DNA from: Planctomycetota bacterium
Lineage (GTDB): Bacteria; Planctomycetota; UBA1135; GCA-002686595
DNA length: 50,406 nucleotides
Assembly (NCBI GenBank): GCA_029259595.1
Contig: JAJDEW010000051.1
Span: forward strand, 1 to 50,406
Direction: 5' to 3'
Shown: one piece after another, positions 1 to 10,453 of the stretch
Position numbering within the stretch: position 1 is the first letter of the stretch
How the letters are laid out: each line of letters opens with the position of its first letter
The notes under the pieces: model-generated
Seen by the model: the letters and a program-made list of their open reading frames with translations, nothing else
The model's database searches: none
Told to the model about the DNA's origin: nothing
Position numbers and translations under genes: made by a program

Positions 1-480
1 TCCACTCCAGAAGCCGTGGAACGCTTCGCCGCCGTCGACGACCGTGTCATGGGCGGCCGCTCGCAGAGCACGCTGCGTTCCTCCAGCGGCATCGCCGCCT
101 TCGAAGGCGAGCTTTCCTTGGAGCAAAACGGCGGGTTCGCAGCGGTGCGCTCTGACCCCGCACCCATCGATTTGTCGAACAGGGAGGGCATCGCACTCCA
201 CGTGCGCGGCGACGGCCGCACCTACAAGTTCCGCCTGCGTACCGACGATGCCTGGGACGGCGTCAGCTACCAGTCCTCGTTCGCAACCACGCCCGGCGCC
301 TGGACGACAATCCACCTCCCCTTCGAAGCCTTCCAACCAACGTACCGCGGGCAAGCCCAACCCGATGCCGCCCCGCTCGCTCCAGCCGCCATCGTGAGCT
401 TTGGACTCCTGCTCGCAGACGACCAGGCTGGCACGTTCCGGCTCGAGATCGGCTGGATGAGCTCGTACAGCCGGCGCTGA
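1..480 (+). CDS. CIA30/NDUFAF1-like domain protein, 5' end outside window
   Basis: The frame is open from base 1, so the gene starts upstream; a GTG at 16 lies inside the domain and is unlikely to be the true start. Residues after it read ERFAAVDDRVMGGRSQ, the typical opening of the CIA30 family (complex I intermediate-associated protein 30), followed by NGGFAAVRS and ending FRLEIGWMSSY, the usual C-terminal strand. Only about 15-20 N-terminal residues should be missing relative to the family's roughly 170-180 aa. In mitochondria the family helps assemble complex I; bacterial members are a carbohydrate-binding-like beta sandwich of uncertain role. A complex I cluster lies 28 kb away, but nothing here links the two. 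Confidence 0.8.
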   Translation, partial: STPEAVERFAAVDDRVMGGRSQSTLRSSSGIAAFEGELSLEQNGGFAAVRSDPAPIDLSNREGIALHVRGDGRTYKFRLRTDDAWDGVSYQSSFATTPGAWTTIHLPFEAFQPTYRGQAQPDAAPLAPAAIVSFGLLLADDQAGTFRLEIGWMSSYSRR

Positions 481-618
481 GACTCAACGGAGACTCGCGA
501 ATTCGCGGGCGACCACCGCAGGTCTCAGGACAGGGAATCGATCCTTCAACGTCCTCGGCTTATCCAGGTCTCCCGTCCTGCAGGATGCGGCCCAATCCGC
601 GACCCCCGGTTGCTCGAC

Positions 619-651
619 ATTCGAACCTGTGACCCCCGGTTTAGGAAACCA
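619..651 (-). repeat. Partial copy of tRNA-Arg(CCT), inverted relative to the intact gene
   Basis: These 33 bases match the reverse complement of the anticodon arm, variable loop and part of the T arm of the intact tRNA at 5298-5374, with two mismatches (31 of 33 identical). The acceptor stem and D arm are not present, so this is not a functional tRNA. Site-specific recombinases commonly use the 3' half of tRNA genes as attachment sites and leave such fragments. The opposite orientation to the tRNA means a simple attL/attR excision pair is not visible here. Confidence 0.75.
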
Positions 652-853
652 AGACCAGGCCACCGTAAGTGACTGCGCTGCAAACCACTTACGCGGAGAC
701 GGGAGCGAGGCGTGCAGGCCAGAGTGCAGGCTGGAGGAACACGAACTAGCACGTGTGGTCACTTCCTGGCCCAGGATGCCCGAGCACCTTCGCGCAGCCA
801 TCCTCGCACTTGTCTCGCTCGCCGAACGCGAGATGGACTCGGATCGTTCCTGA
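629..853 (+). CDS. Short open frame beside the tRNA fragment
   Basis: A 74-residue frame whose C-terminal part (LARVVTSWPRMPEHLRAAIL, then ALVSLAERE) looks protein-like: a helix with regular hydrophobic spacing. I recall similar short tails next to tRNA-derived fragments and tyrosine recombinase genes in planctomycete genomes, but cannot check this here. The first codons are read from the tRNA fragment itself, so the start (GTG at 629) is arbitrary and the frame is open upstream. It may be the residue of a lost integrase region rather than a working gene. Confidence 0.3.
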   Translation: MTPGLGNQDQATVSDCAANHLRGDGSEACRPECRLEEHELARVVTSWPRMPEHLRAAILALVSLAEREMDSDRS

Positions 854-1035
854 CCTCGCCCTCGATCGAGCCGAGAGGAAAGTGAGTTGCGTAGCCACTT
901 GCAAGAAGGGCACAAACGCGACCGCCGCATGATCGCCCCCAGCGCCCGACGTGTTGGCGTTACACCCTAACGCACGGCCCCTGCGCTACCGTCGACCTGC
1001 CAGATAGAATCTGATGCGTTCAGAGCGATTACCCC

Positions 1036-3186
1036 TCAAAGAATCCCGAGCAGGACGAGTAGGACGGTGCCAACACCACTGAGCAAGAGCGTCTTGCGCC
1101 AACGGCTGACCAAAGCCCCAAAAGCAACAAGTACTAGCACGACGCCGCCCCCGATCAGCAGAGCGACCTTCCTCTCGTGGTCTTGAAGCCACGTCCACGG
1201 ATAGGCATTCAGTAGCCAAGCACCACCTACGACCAGCACGAGAGCAAGCAATGCTGCCGCAAGGATGCTCGTACGGTGAGCGCGCACCTCCGCGGCCGAT
1301 CTCGCGGCAGCTTCTACATCAAGCTTGCTGGCCACTGCTTCAGCCTTGCCTTCAGCTCGGACAAGATCCGCTTTGTGTTGACTTGTCGCGTTGGTAAGGC
1401 CCTCCACCTGAGCCGCCGTCCCCTCGAGTTTCGCAGAGAGCTCGTTCAGGTGACCCTGCAAGACCTCCCGTTGCTCACCCTGTCGTGCCATCGCCTCTTC
1501 TTGGTCAGCCACTCTCCTTGCGAGCGCTTCCTTTTCTTTGAGCAACGCCGCGTTTTCCTCAACGAAGCTCTCCTTGACGAATTCAACGAACTCTTCCTCA
1601 TCCTCGGACGCGGCGAGCTTGTCCAACAGCACGTCGTTGGACATCATCTTCAGAGCAGTCCCCTCGGGAAGGTCTTGATACGTCGTCAAGAGACTGAGCA
1701 TCCTGGAGCAGGCCCGACTTGCCCCGCTACCAATTGAGCGGAATTCGGGCAGAGCAAACGTCTCTGCGAACGCCCGATCAAAGTGCTCGTCAGCTGGAAT
1801 GTATGGACGAAGAATCTGCCAAAACAAGTTAGGCAGCAAAACGCAAGCTCGCTCGCCAGTTCGCCGCGCAAAACTTCGATCGAACCAATACAACGTATAG
1901 TCGCACGTGAGCAGAAGCGCACCAGCGTCTAGAGAAGATGATGCGTTCGATCGCAGCATCTTGACTGTATCGAGAACCGTAACATCGTGGTCGATGGTCT
2001 CGTACGCCTTGCCCCCCTTGCCTCGCTTCTCAAGGAAGTCGTTGTAGTTCTCGTGCAGATCCGTTCGTTCGACAATCCGGGCAGCGTTCGTCCGGTAGAT
2101 GTCGATCCCCTTCTCCTTGAGCAGGACATCGAAGTGCTCGCACGGCCGCAAGAAATCCTCTACGGAGATCGGGGTCTCGGCATTCCGCTCGTGGTAGCGC
2201 TGTTCAATTCCGCTTAGGTTCCTAGAACGAGCCGCAGCACGACTGAACCCCTGGTTCCATTTGCTCCCGCGCAACAGGTCGCCGTAGAAATTGAGCGTAG
2301 CTCGCAGTTCACGCTCCGTCGCTTGGTGGTATCGAAGCCTGAACGGCAAGTTGTGCTCTTCGACTACCTCAATCAGCTCTCGCGAGACGTCTACCTGCGA
2401 ATTGAAATGCAAGTCGAGGATCCCGAATAGGAAGTTCGTGTCCAGAAAGACTACTAGCTCATTCAGCTGGGCCGCGAGTTGCTCTGCAACTTCGGGCGAC
2501 GCCTGCATTGAGAAAAAATTGAAGGCGCCGTCCGCCAAATGAGAGATGTACTCCACCCGGTCGGGCTGCCCCCCGACATCAGCTAGAAATCCGGAGATGG
2601 CGCTCCTCGCCTCTCCTTGCTTTTCTTCGGGGAAGGCGTCCCTGACGGTTCCATTCAGAAGCGATGACAGGCTCTCCTCGTACTGAGGTGTCTCCACGCT
2701 TGAGTCAAGCAGAGCAGCAGCATGGATCCCGTGCCGGCGGAAGGCCTTCATTAGGTAATCGGTCATCGCAGGCCAACATGCATTCCGTGGCAGTCCCGGG
2801 TAATTCTCGGCCACCTCGCCCAGCCAAGCATCGCGAACTCGTATTTCGAGTGCATGTGCTGACTTGATTTGCGCTCTCAGGGCATTAGCGGCTTCTCGCT
2901 CTGGGACGATGTTCGTGCCGGCAGGACGTGTTAGCACCCCGCCCTCGATCAGGTGGTCGAGTGCCAGCTGCACTTCGTGCGGCGGCAAGCTGACTGAGAG
3001 GAGGGACTCGATGGACTTCGCAAGCTGATCTGCACTGTCGAACCGTTCTTCTGGAAATAGGACGAAGCAGAGGTGTACCAGGCCACGGATTGTCTCCGCA
3101 GGTCTTCCGGCCTTCGACACGGCAACGAAGTTGCACATTTGCTCGAAGGCTCTTCCGAAGTCTGCTGAGGTTGTCTTCGCGCTCAT
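1036..3186 (-). CDS. Membrane-anchored PIN-domain nuclease with coiled coil
   Basis: The 716-residue product has, in order: a helical N-terminal part with a winged-helix-like stretch (about 30-90); a PIN nuclease core beginning VVFLDTNFLFG (Asp249), then an acidic ATERELR segment (Glu291/293), HDVTVLD (Asp401/406) and LLLTCDY (Asp429), so all four acidic positions expected for metal-dependent RNA or DNA cleavage are present; a long charged coiled coil (about 540-635); and three membrane helices (about 640-661, 674-693, 699-716). The nuclease should face the cytoplasm, tethered to the inner membrane. The ATG at 3186 is the only good start. Setting among a restriction operon and IS remnants suggests phage defence by abortive RNA cleavage; this is inference. 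It is not a VapC toxin: far larger and with no antitoxin beside it. Confidence 0.8.
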   Translation of the reverse strand: MSAKTTSADFGRAFEQMCNFVAVSKAGRPAETIRGLVHLCFVLFPEERFDSADQLAKSIESLLSVSLPPHEVQLALDHLIEGGVLTRPAGTNIVPEREAANALRAQIKSAHALEIRVRDAWLGEVAENYPGLPRNACWPAMTDYLMKAFRRHGIHAAALLDSSVETPQYEESLSSLLNGTVRDAFPEEKQGEARSAISGFLADVGGQPDRVEYISHLADGAFNFFSMQASPEVAEQLAAQLNELVVFLDTNFLFGILDLHFNSQVDVSRELIEVVEEHNLPFRLRYHQATERELRATLNFYGDLLRGSKWNQGFSRAAARSRNLSGIEQRYHERNAETPISVEDFLRPCEHFDVLLKEKGIDIYRTNAARIVERTDLHENYNDFLEKRGKGGKAYETIDHDVTVLDTVKMLRSNASSSLDAGALLLTCDYTLYWFDRSFARRTGERACVLLPNLFWQILRPYIPADEHFDRAFAETFALPEFRSIGSGASRACSRMLSLLTTYQDLPEGTALKMMSNDVLLDKLAASEDEEEFVEFVKESFVEENAALLKEKEALARRVADQEEAMARQGEQREVLQGHLNELSAKLEGTAAQVEGLTNATSQHKADLVRAEGKAEAVASKLDVEAAARSAAEVRAHRTSILAAALLALVLVVGGAWLLNAYPWTWLQDHERKVALLIGGGVVLVLVAFGALVSRWRKTLLLSGVGTVLLVLLGIL

Positions 3187-3311
3187 CTGGGCTCTTGCGT
3201 TCCTTGGGCCGCTGATCGGGATGGATTGTACCCATCGTCGAGAGGATGTCAGGCGCCTGTCGATGGCATGTTCTTCTATGCCGGCGTCGAGGGCGAGACC
3301 AACCCAGCAGC

Positions 3312-3593
3312 TCCATCGTCGACGACCTCGGCATGCGCAAGCTACCGCACACAGCGGCCGAGGATCTGCTCGAGCTCATCATCCGGCGCTACGAGCGGAC
3401 GAGCACCATCCTGACCTCGAACCGCCCCGTCGATGACTGGGGCAAGCTCCTAGGAGACACGGCGGCCGTCACCGCCCTGCTCGACCGGCTCCTGCACCAC
3501 GCCCACGTCCTCAAGTGCGGACCCAAGAGCTGGCGCACCCAGAAACGGGACAACGCACAATCGAATCAACCCGTCCTTGCCTCCAACGACTGA
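3312..3593 (+). pseudogene. istB: IstB-like ATPase remnant of an IS21-family element
   Basis: The frame reads SSSIVDDLGMRKLPHTAAED, then LTSNRPVDDWGKLLGD and LLHHAHVLKCGPKSW, which is the C-terminal third of IstB, the AAA+ helper ATPase of IS21 elements, starting at the Walker B region (IVDDLG). The Walker A half and the IstA transposase gene are missing, so the element is dead. It is followed directly by IS21-type terminal repeats at 3628-3675, so the right end of the element is still in place. The 5' truncation lies around 3300, just upstream of the PIN gene on the other strand. Confidence 0.88.
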
Positions 3594-3627
3594 TATCCGC
3601 TAAACCAACCCCCGTCCCGGACGCTCC

Positions 3628-3675
3628 AACTGGCCGCATTTGACCCGATCACAACTGGCCGCTTTTGACCTGATC
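3628..3675 (+). repeat. IS21-type terminal direct repeats
   Basis: Two 23-base copies, aactggccgcatttgacccg at 3628 and aactggccgcttttgacctg at 3653, are spaced exactly 25 bases apart. Repeated blocks containing ctggccgctttt are characteristic transposase-binding sites at IS21-family ends, and they sit 35 bases after the istB remnant stop. They mark the right end of the element. The second PIN gene begins immediately beyond. Confidence 0.8.
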
Positions 3676-3732
3676 CCCGAGGCTATGGCAAGGTGGAATG
3701 GCATTCTGCCGTCTCTGAACGAGCCGCCTGAG

Positions 3733-5226
3733 ATGACCAGTTCCGTCCTCTTTTTCCCAGACACCAACATCTTCCTGCAGTGTCGCGATCTCAAAGAGCT
3801 TCCTTGGCAGGAAGTGACCGACTCGGACCACGTAACCCTCATGGTCTCGCGACCCGTGCAAGAGGAAGTGGATCGCCTGAAGCAGGCTGGGAATGCTCGT
3901 CGCGCGAAGCGGGCAAGGCGAACGAACAGCATGTTCCGGAAGCTGCTCATCGAGGGCGAGGACTCACTAGTGATCCGAGAGTCAGCGCCACGAGTTGAAC
4001 TAGTCCTGGCTCGCCCAGCTGCGGTCGAGGTCCCCGAAGGGCTGGACCCGACTCGCGCTGACGACCAGCTCGTTGCAGAGGCTCTGGCACTTCACTCGGC
4101 GGAGCCGGGAGTCCAGGTGGCGCTGCTCACGAATGACACCAACCCAGCAATGACTGCTCGCCAGCACGGCCTGAAGTTCGTTCTCGCACCTGAGAATTGG
4201 CTACTCGATCCGGAACCGGATGGTCGCGACAGGCGGATTCGCACCCTAGAGGAGCGCGTTCGTCGACTCGAAGCATCAACGCCGCAGATTGAGATCCAAC
4301 CGATTCAAGGAGAGATCCCCCTAGGCGGACCGCTCGTCATCAACATCAAAAGGTACCGTGCGCTGACCGAGGCGGAGGTTGCCGACCTAATCGAGGAGGC
4401 ACGAACCGCAATTCCTGGAACAGTCGACCTGTCGCAGGGCCAGACGCCCAAGCCTCTGATCACCCTTGGCCGCAAACTCGACTACATTCTCCCAAGTGAG
4501 GACGAGGTTAGGCGATTCGAGGAAGAAGAGCACCCAGCCTGGATCCAGAGACTCGAGAGCTTCCTTGATGGCCTTGGCCCGCGACTTGGGTATCCGAGTC
4601 GATGCACGTGCGTGTCGGTATCGATCGACAATAGTGGAAGTTCACCCGCCTTGAGCGCAGTGGTCGAGTTCATAACAACTCCTGGCCTACTCCTTGATGC
4701 GCCCGAAAAAGAGGATCGGCCGGTGGATGATGTATCCGCCATATCAGCACCGACACCACCGGCACCACCCAAGGGCACGTGGAAGCCAAAGCTGACCGCA
4801 TTCGAGGAGGTGGCGAAGAACTTGTCGCAGTCTGCTCTACTTGGCGGTGGTGGCTTTGGGCCAGGGATGCTCTCACACCTGAGAGATCCAATACTACCTC
4901 CGACCTTTGACATAAAGCGGGATCGCGACCCACATGCGTTCTTTTGGAAGCCGAACCGGCCATCCGTTCCGGAGGACCATTGGCAGTTCGAGTGCGCTGA
5001 ATTCCGGCACCGGGTAGAGCCCGAGTGGTTCGAAGTTCGCCTGCTCGTAGACACGGATCCCGACAACGCGGTCACTAGTGCGTGCCTGACTGTTCGTGTG
5101 ACCGCCAGCAACCTCCCAGAGCCGACGGTCATGAAGCTACCCATCCGAGTCGAGTACACCGAGCAGGATTGCGTCGAGGAAGCGCGAGAACTCGTTCGAC
5201 GAGCGGTTGCCACGGAACACCGATGA
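3733..5226 (+). CDS. PIN-domain protein with large uncharacterised C-terminal region
   Basis: From the ATG at 3733 the product has 497 residues. The PIN core begins at once: VLFFPDTNIFLQC (Asp10), PVQEEVDRL (Glu45), ADDQLVAEAL (Asp110/111) and LLTNDTNP (Asp135), a complete acidic active site for metal-dependent RNA cleavage. A short helical linker (RIRTLEERVRRLEA, about residue 165) leads to about 300 residues without a domain I recognise; the last 80 (EWFEVRLLVDTD..., MKLPIRVEY) look like beta strands. In-frame ATG 3685 and TTG 3640 are alternative starts, but 3640 lies inside the IS21 end and 3733 fits the PIN fold best. There is no antitoxin-like partner. It ends 71 bases before tRNA-Arg. 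Confidence 0.78.
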   Translation: MTSSVLFFPDTNIFLQCRDLKELPWQEVTDSDHVTLMVSRPVQEEVDRLKQAGNARRAKRARRTNSMFRKLLIEGEDSLVIRESAPRVELVLARPAAVEVPEGLDPTRADDQLVAEALALHSAEPGVQVALLTNDTNPAMTARQHGLKFVLAPENWLLDPEPDGRDRRIRTLEERVRRLEASTPQIEIQPIQGEIPLGGPLVINIKRYRALTEAEVADLIEEARTAIPGTVDLSQGQTPKPLITLGRKLDYILPSEDEVRRFEEEEHPAWIQRLESFLDGLGPRLGYPSRCTCVSVSIDNSGSSPALSAVVEFITTPGLLLDAPEKEDRPVDDVSAISAPTPPAPPKGTWKPKLTAFEEVAKNLSQSALLGGGGFGPGMLSHLRDPILPPTFDIKRDRDPHAFFWKPNRPSVPEDHWQFECAEFRHRVEPEWFEVRLLVDTDPDNAVTSACLTVRVTASNLPEPTVMKLPIRVEYTEQDCVEEARELVRRAVATEHR

Positions 5227-5297
5227 GAAGCCGTGTCGCCCCGATGCGCCGCGCCCGCTAGCCACCGCCCGGCCCACACGCTACCCTCCCAGACGAT

Positions 5298-5374
5298 GCG
5301 CCCGTAGCTCAGCAGGATAGAGCACTGGTTTCCTAAACCAGGGGTCGCAGGTTCGAATCCTGCCGGGCGCGCCA
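5298..5374 (+). tRNA. tRNA-Arg (anticodon CCT)
   Basis: A complete cloverleaf can be drawn: acceptor gcgcccg/cgggcgc, D arm gctc/gagc (5307-5323), anticodon stem ctggt/accag with loop ttcctaa (anticodon CCT at 5332-5334), T arm with ggttcgaatcc, discriminator G and an encoded CCA at 5372-5374. It reads AGG codons. A 33-nt piece of the same sequence, inverted, is present at 619-651. It sits inside the mobile-element-rich region, consistent with use as an integration target. Confidence 0.96.
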
Positions 5375-5555
5375 CCTTCCGATTGCGTCAGGCGAGTGCG
5401 CTGCCCAGACTCCACACTCAGCCTACCTGCGTAGAAGCTGGCGTCGGTGACCTGATTGTCTCACCCTGAGGAGTATGACCTTCGTAGTGCTGGGCCGCAC
5501 GTTCGTCGACTAAGAACTCACTGACGACACAGAGAGAGCTGCGGCGACGAGCTAC

Positions 5556-5879
5556 TTGCTACAGGAGTACATCGCCGGCAAGTCTGTAACGTGGACGGAT
5601 CTCCTCCAAAGCCGTGTAGTAATCGTCCTCGGCGAGGCCGGTAGTGGAAAGTCGGCCGAACTTGAAGCGCAGAGCTCTGCTGCCTCCAGTAAGTCCACAT
5701 TCTTTGTCTGCCTCGATGCCTTGCTCAGTGGTCTTGACGCTACTATCGCGCCCACGGAGAGGGCCAGTTTTGAGAAGTGGCGAACTGGAAACGACGAGGC
5801 GGTGTTCTTTCTTGACTCGGTCGATGAAGCGATGAAGCCAGACTGGTGCGACATGGAGCACTTGACAAAGCGCTTAGCA
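5556..5879 (+). pseudogene. Truncated P-loop NTPase (STAND/NACHT-like), 5' fragment
   Basis: The first 108 codons encode an N-terminal ATPase segment: VVIVLGEAGSGKS (Walker A, residues 21-33) and AVFFLDSVDEA (Walker B-like, 82-92). This spacing and the FLDSVDE form are typical of NACHT/STAND ATPases, many of which are large defence proteins. The frame then runs directly into an IS630-type transposase at about 5880, so sensor and effector domains are gone. The start is uncertain: TTG at 5556 is the only usual start after an in-frame TAA at 5511. I call it a gene broken by IS insertion and deletion. Confidence 0.7.
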
Positions 5880-6273
5880 CGTCACCGGCATCAAGAGTGG
5901 CTGAAATCTCTGACCGTGATCAAGTCCACCGTCCCTTCGGACAAAGATGTCCATCTGATCTGCGACAACTACGCGACGCACAAGCACGCGAAGGTGAAGG
6001 CTTGGGCGAAGAAGAACCCTCGCTTCCACTTCCACTTCACGCCCACGAGCGCGTCGTGGCTGAACATGGTCGAGCGCTTCTTCCGTGATCTGAGCGAGAG
6101 AGCCTTGAAGCGGGGAAGCTTCTACGACGCGAACGACCTGATGGGCGCCATCACCCATCACCGAGTACGTCAACATGCACAACGACGACCCCAAGCCGTA
6201 CAACTGGACCAAGAGCGCGAACGACATCCTCGCCAAGGTCAAGCGAGCGCGTGCCGCGCTGCATAAGATGTAG
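5880..6273 (+). pseudogene. IS630-family transposase, 3' fragment with frameshift
   Basis: The sequence reads RHRHQEWLKSL, VHLICDNYATHKHAKV and FHFTPTSASWLNMVERFF, the second and third catalytic acidic blocks (Asp of DNYATHKH, Glu of MVERFF) of an IS630-type DDE transposase. The first catalytic Asp and DNA-binding domain are absent. At 6149-6162 the heptamer catcacc is tandemly duplicated, shifting the frame; the expected C-terminus (EYVNMHNDDPKPYNWTKSAN, ending RARAALHKM) continues in another frame to a TAG at 6271. The copy is thus both truncated and frameshifted. Confidence 0.88.
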
Positions 6274-6315
6274 ACTGCTTGGCGGATACCACTAGCTGGG
6301 GGACCTCCCCCAGCT

Positions 6316-8845
<2,530 letters not shown>

Positions 8846-8853
<8 letters not shown>

Positions 8854-10453
8854 CGCCGTCACTCAACGGCCGGATCATACTGTCGATGAACGCGATCTCG
8901 TCTTTTGTGATACCGAACTTCTTGTAGAGCATCTCGTCTGTCCACTCACGATCCATCGGAAGCCGGGGCACGAAGGCGAATCGCTCGCTGTATAAGTGCT
9001 GCGTGTTTGTCCGCAGCGAGACGAGGTGTCGCACAAACCGCGTACGCAGATAAGCGCTGAAGTTCCTAGCCTCCGCCTCGGTGCTGAAACGACCCGCAAC
9101 GAGATAGGTCTCCGTGCAGGCTGTCCCGGGACCGCCTAACAGAATCCGCGAAAAGACCCGTCGAGTGCCGGACTTGTCGGTCTGTCCGCCATGCTCGCTG
9201 GCCGTCGCGGATAGGAACACTTTCCACTGGTCGACCCACTCGATGTTGCGCGGGATAGAACCACGCTCAATAAATCCAGTACCACCGTTCTGGTAGAGGA
9301 GCACAGGATCAGACATGTCATCGCTACTTGGCGCCCCGCGGTAGTTGGTACGGAGACTGAACGGCTGGATTGGTGCCACTTGGCTGGCTAGGCTCTCGAA
9401 CACGCCGCCATCCGATGAGCCGAGCACGCGCTTGAGTATCGGGACAGACTCGTTGTACCGGACGAGAATGTCGTAGTCATCGAGGTACCGACTCAGCGTC
9501 CGTCTGACCACCCCGCCCGAAACCGTCGTGACCTCGCACTTCTCGTTCCAGGCGGAGTCCCACAGGAAGTAGGAGATCCCGCCAGCGATATCCACACCAG
9601 GGAAGACCTCCCGAGAATCGGGGTAGTCCACCAAAGAGCGAAGACGCCGGTCGGCGAGCATCGCTCGCCGAAAATCGTCGAGCCCACGACCGCCCGCAAA
9701 CCACCGCGATGGAGTGACCATCGTGAGGCAACGTGGCTCGAGCTGCTTTGCAGCCTCGACGAACTTGTGGTAGATGGGCATAGCGAAGCTGCCGATAGCC
9801 TCGCCACCACTCTGTCCCAGCTGGTAGGGCGGGTTGCCTACGATCACGTCAAACTGCATGTCGCCTCCAAACAGCTCAGCTAAGCGAGCTGTGATATCGC
9901 TAGTGTGGATGAATGCGTAGGCGTGCGTCTCTAGCCCTTCACCTCGATCGTAGTCGCGTTGATTGGCGCCGCAGTACGTACACCTGCCGTTCATCCATGT
10001 GTGTTCTAGCCGCTTGTACCATATGTTGCCGTCTTCGTTGTCGAAGCTCCTGGCAATCGAGTGCTCCCCGTTGGCGTGCTTCGAGCAATACACACTACGC
10101 CGCGCCAGCAGGCTGGTGAGATTAGTTATGCCGATGCCAAACACCTGCTTAGAAAGGACGTGATCCACCCGCGCCGAGAGGTCGGGGATCTCCTTCTCTA
10201 GCCCGTTGGTGAGGCGGCGCGTGATCTCGCGCAGAAATACGCCCGACTTTGCACACGGATCCAGAAACCGCACGGTGGAGTCCGCCCAGAGGCTTGCGCC
10301 GCCGTGGTCGGCGGACCACACCTCGGCGACGGTATCCAGCATCCTGTTCGCGACTTCGGGCGGCGTAAAAACCTCATCGTTGGAGAGATTGGCGATGCAC
10401 GTCAGCACATCTGGGTTTCGCTCGCGCAGGGCGAAACTAACCTGCTCGCTCAT
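8846..10453 (-). CDS. Eco57I-type N6-adenine DNA methyltransferase
   Basis: 535 residues from the ATG at 10453. Motif I is FLDPCAKSG (63-71, SAM binding) and the catalytic motif IV is NPPYQL (207-212), preceded by FDVIVG, as in N6-adenine methylases of the Eco57I class. A CTYC segment (158-161) with a nearby Cys may bind zinc. The C-terminal part (from about residue 290) would be the target-recognition region. The start forms an ATGA four-base overlap with the stop of the upstream gene, showing translational coupling; a GTG-type extension at 10486 would be an artefact. It modifies adenines in the recognition site of the associated helicase-nuclease. Confidence 0.87.

Larger units (their letters stand above)
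481..1035. other. Gene-poor left edge of the accessory region
   Basis: This 555-base stretch between the CIA30 gene and the membrane-anchored PIN gene holds no convincing long gene. It contains an inverted tRNA-Arg fragment (619-651) and a short open frame (629-853), both listed separately. The combination looks like an old integration boundary. The remaining 180 bases before the PIN gene's stop show nothing I recognise. Confidence 0.5.

Noticed and set aside
1036..5226. VapBC-type toxin-antitoxin loci
   Set aside because: Both PIN proteins are several times too large and neither has a small antitoxin gene beside it.
619..5374. Simple attL/attR pair bounding an excisable element
   Set aside because: The tRNA fragment and the intact tRNA are in opposite orientation, so recombination between them would invert, not excise, the segment.
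4482..5375. Long minus-strand frame starting in the tRNA gene (RPAGFEPATPGLGNQ)
   Set aside because: The N-terminal residues are a translation of the antisense of tRNA-Arg; the rest mirrors the PIN gene on the other strand.
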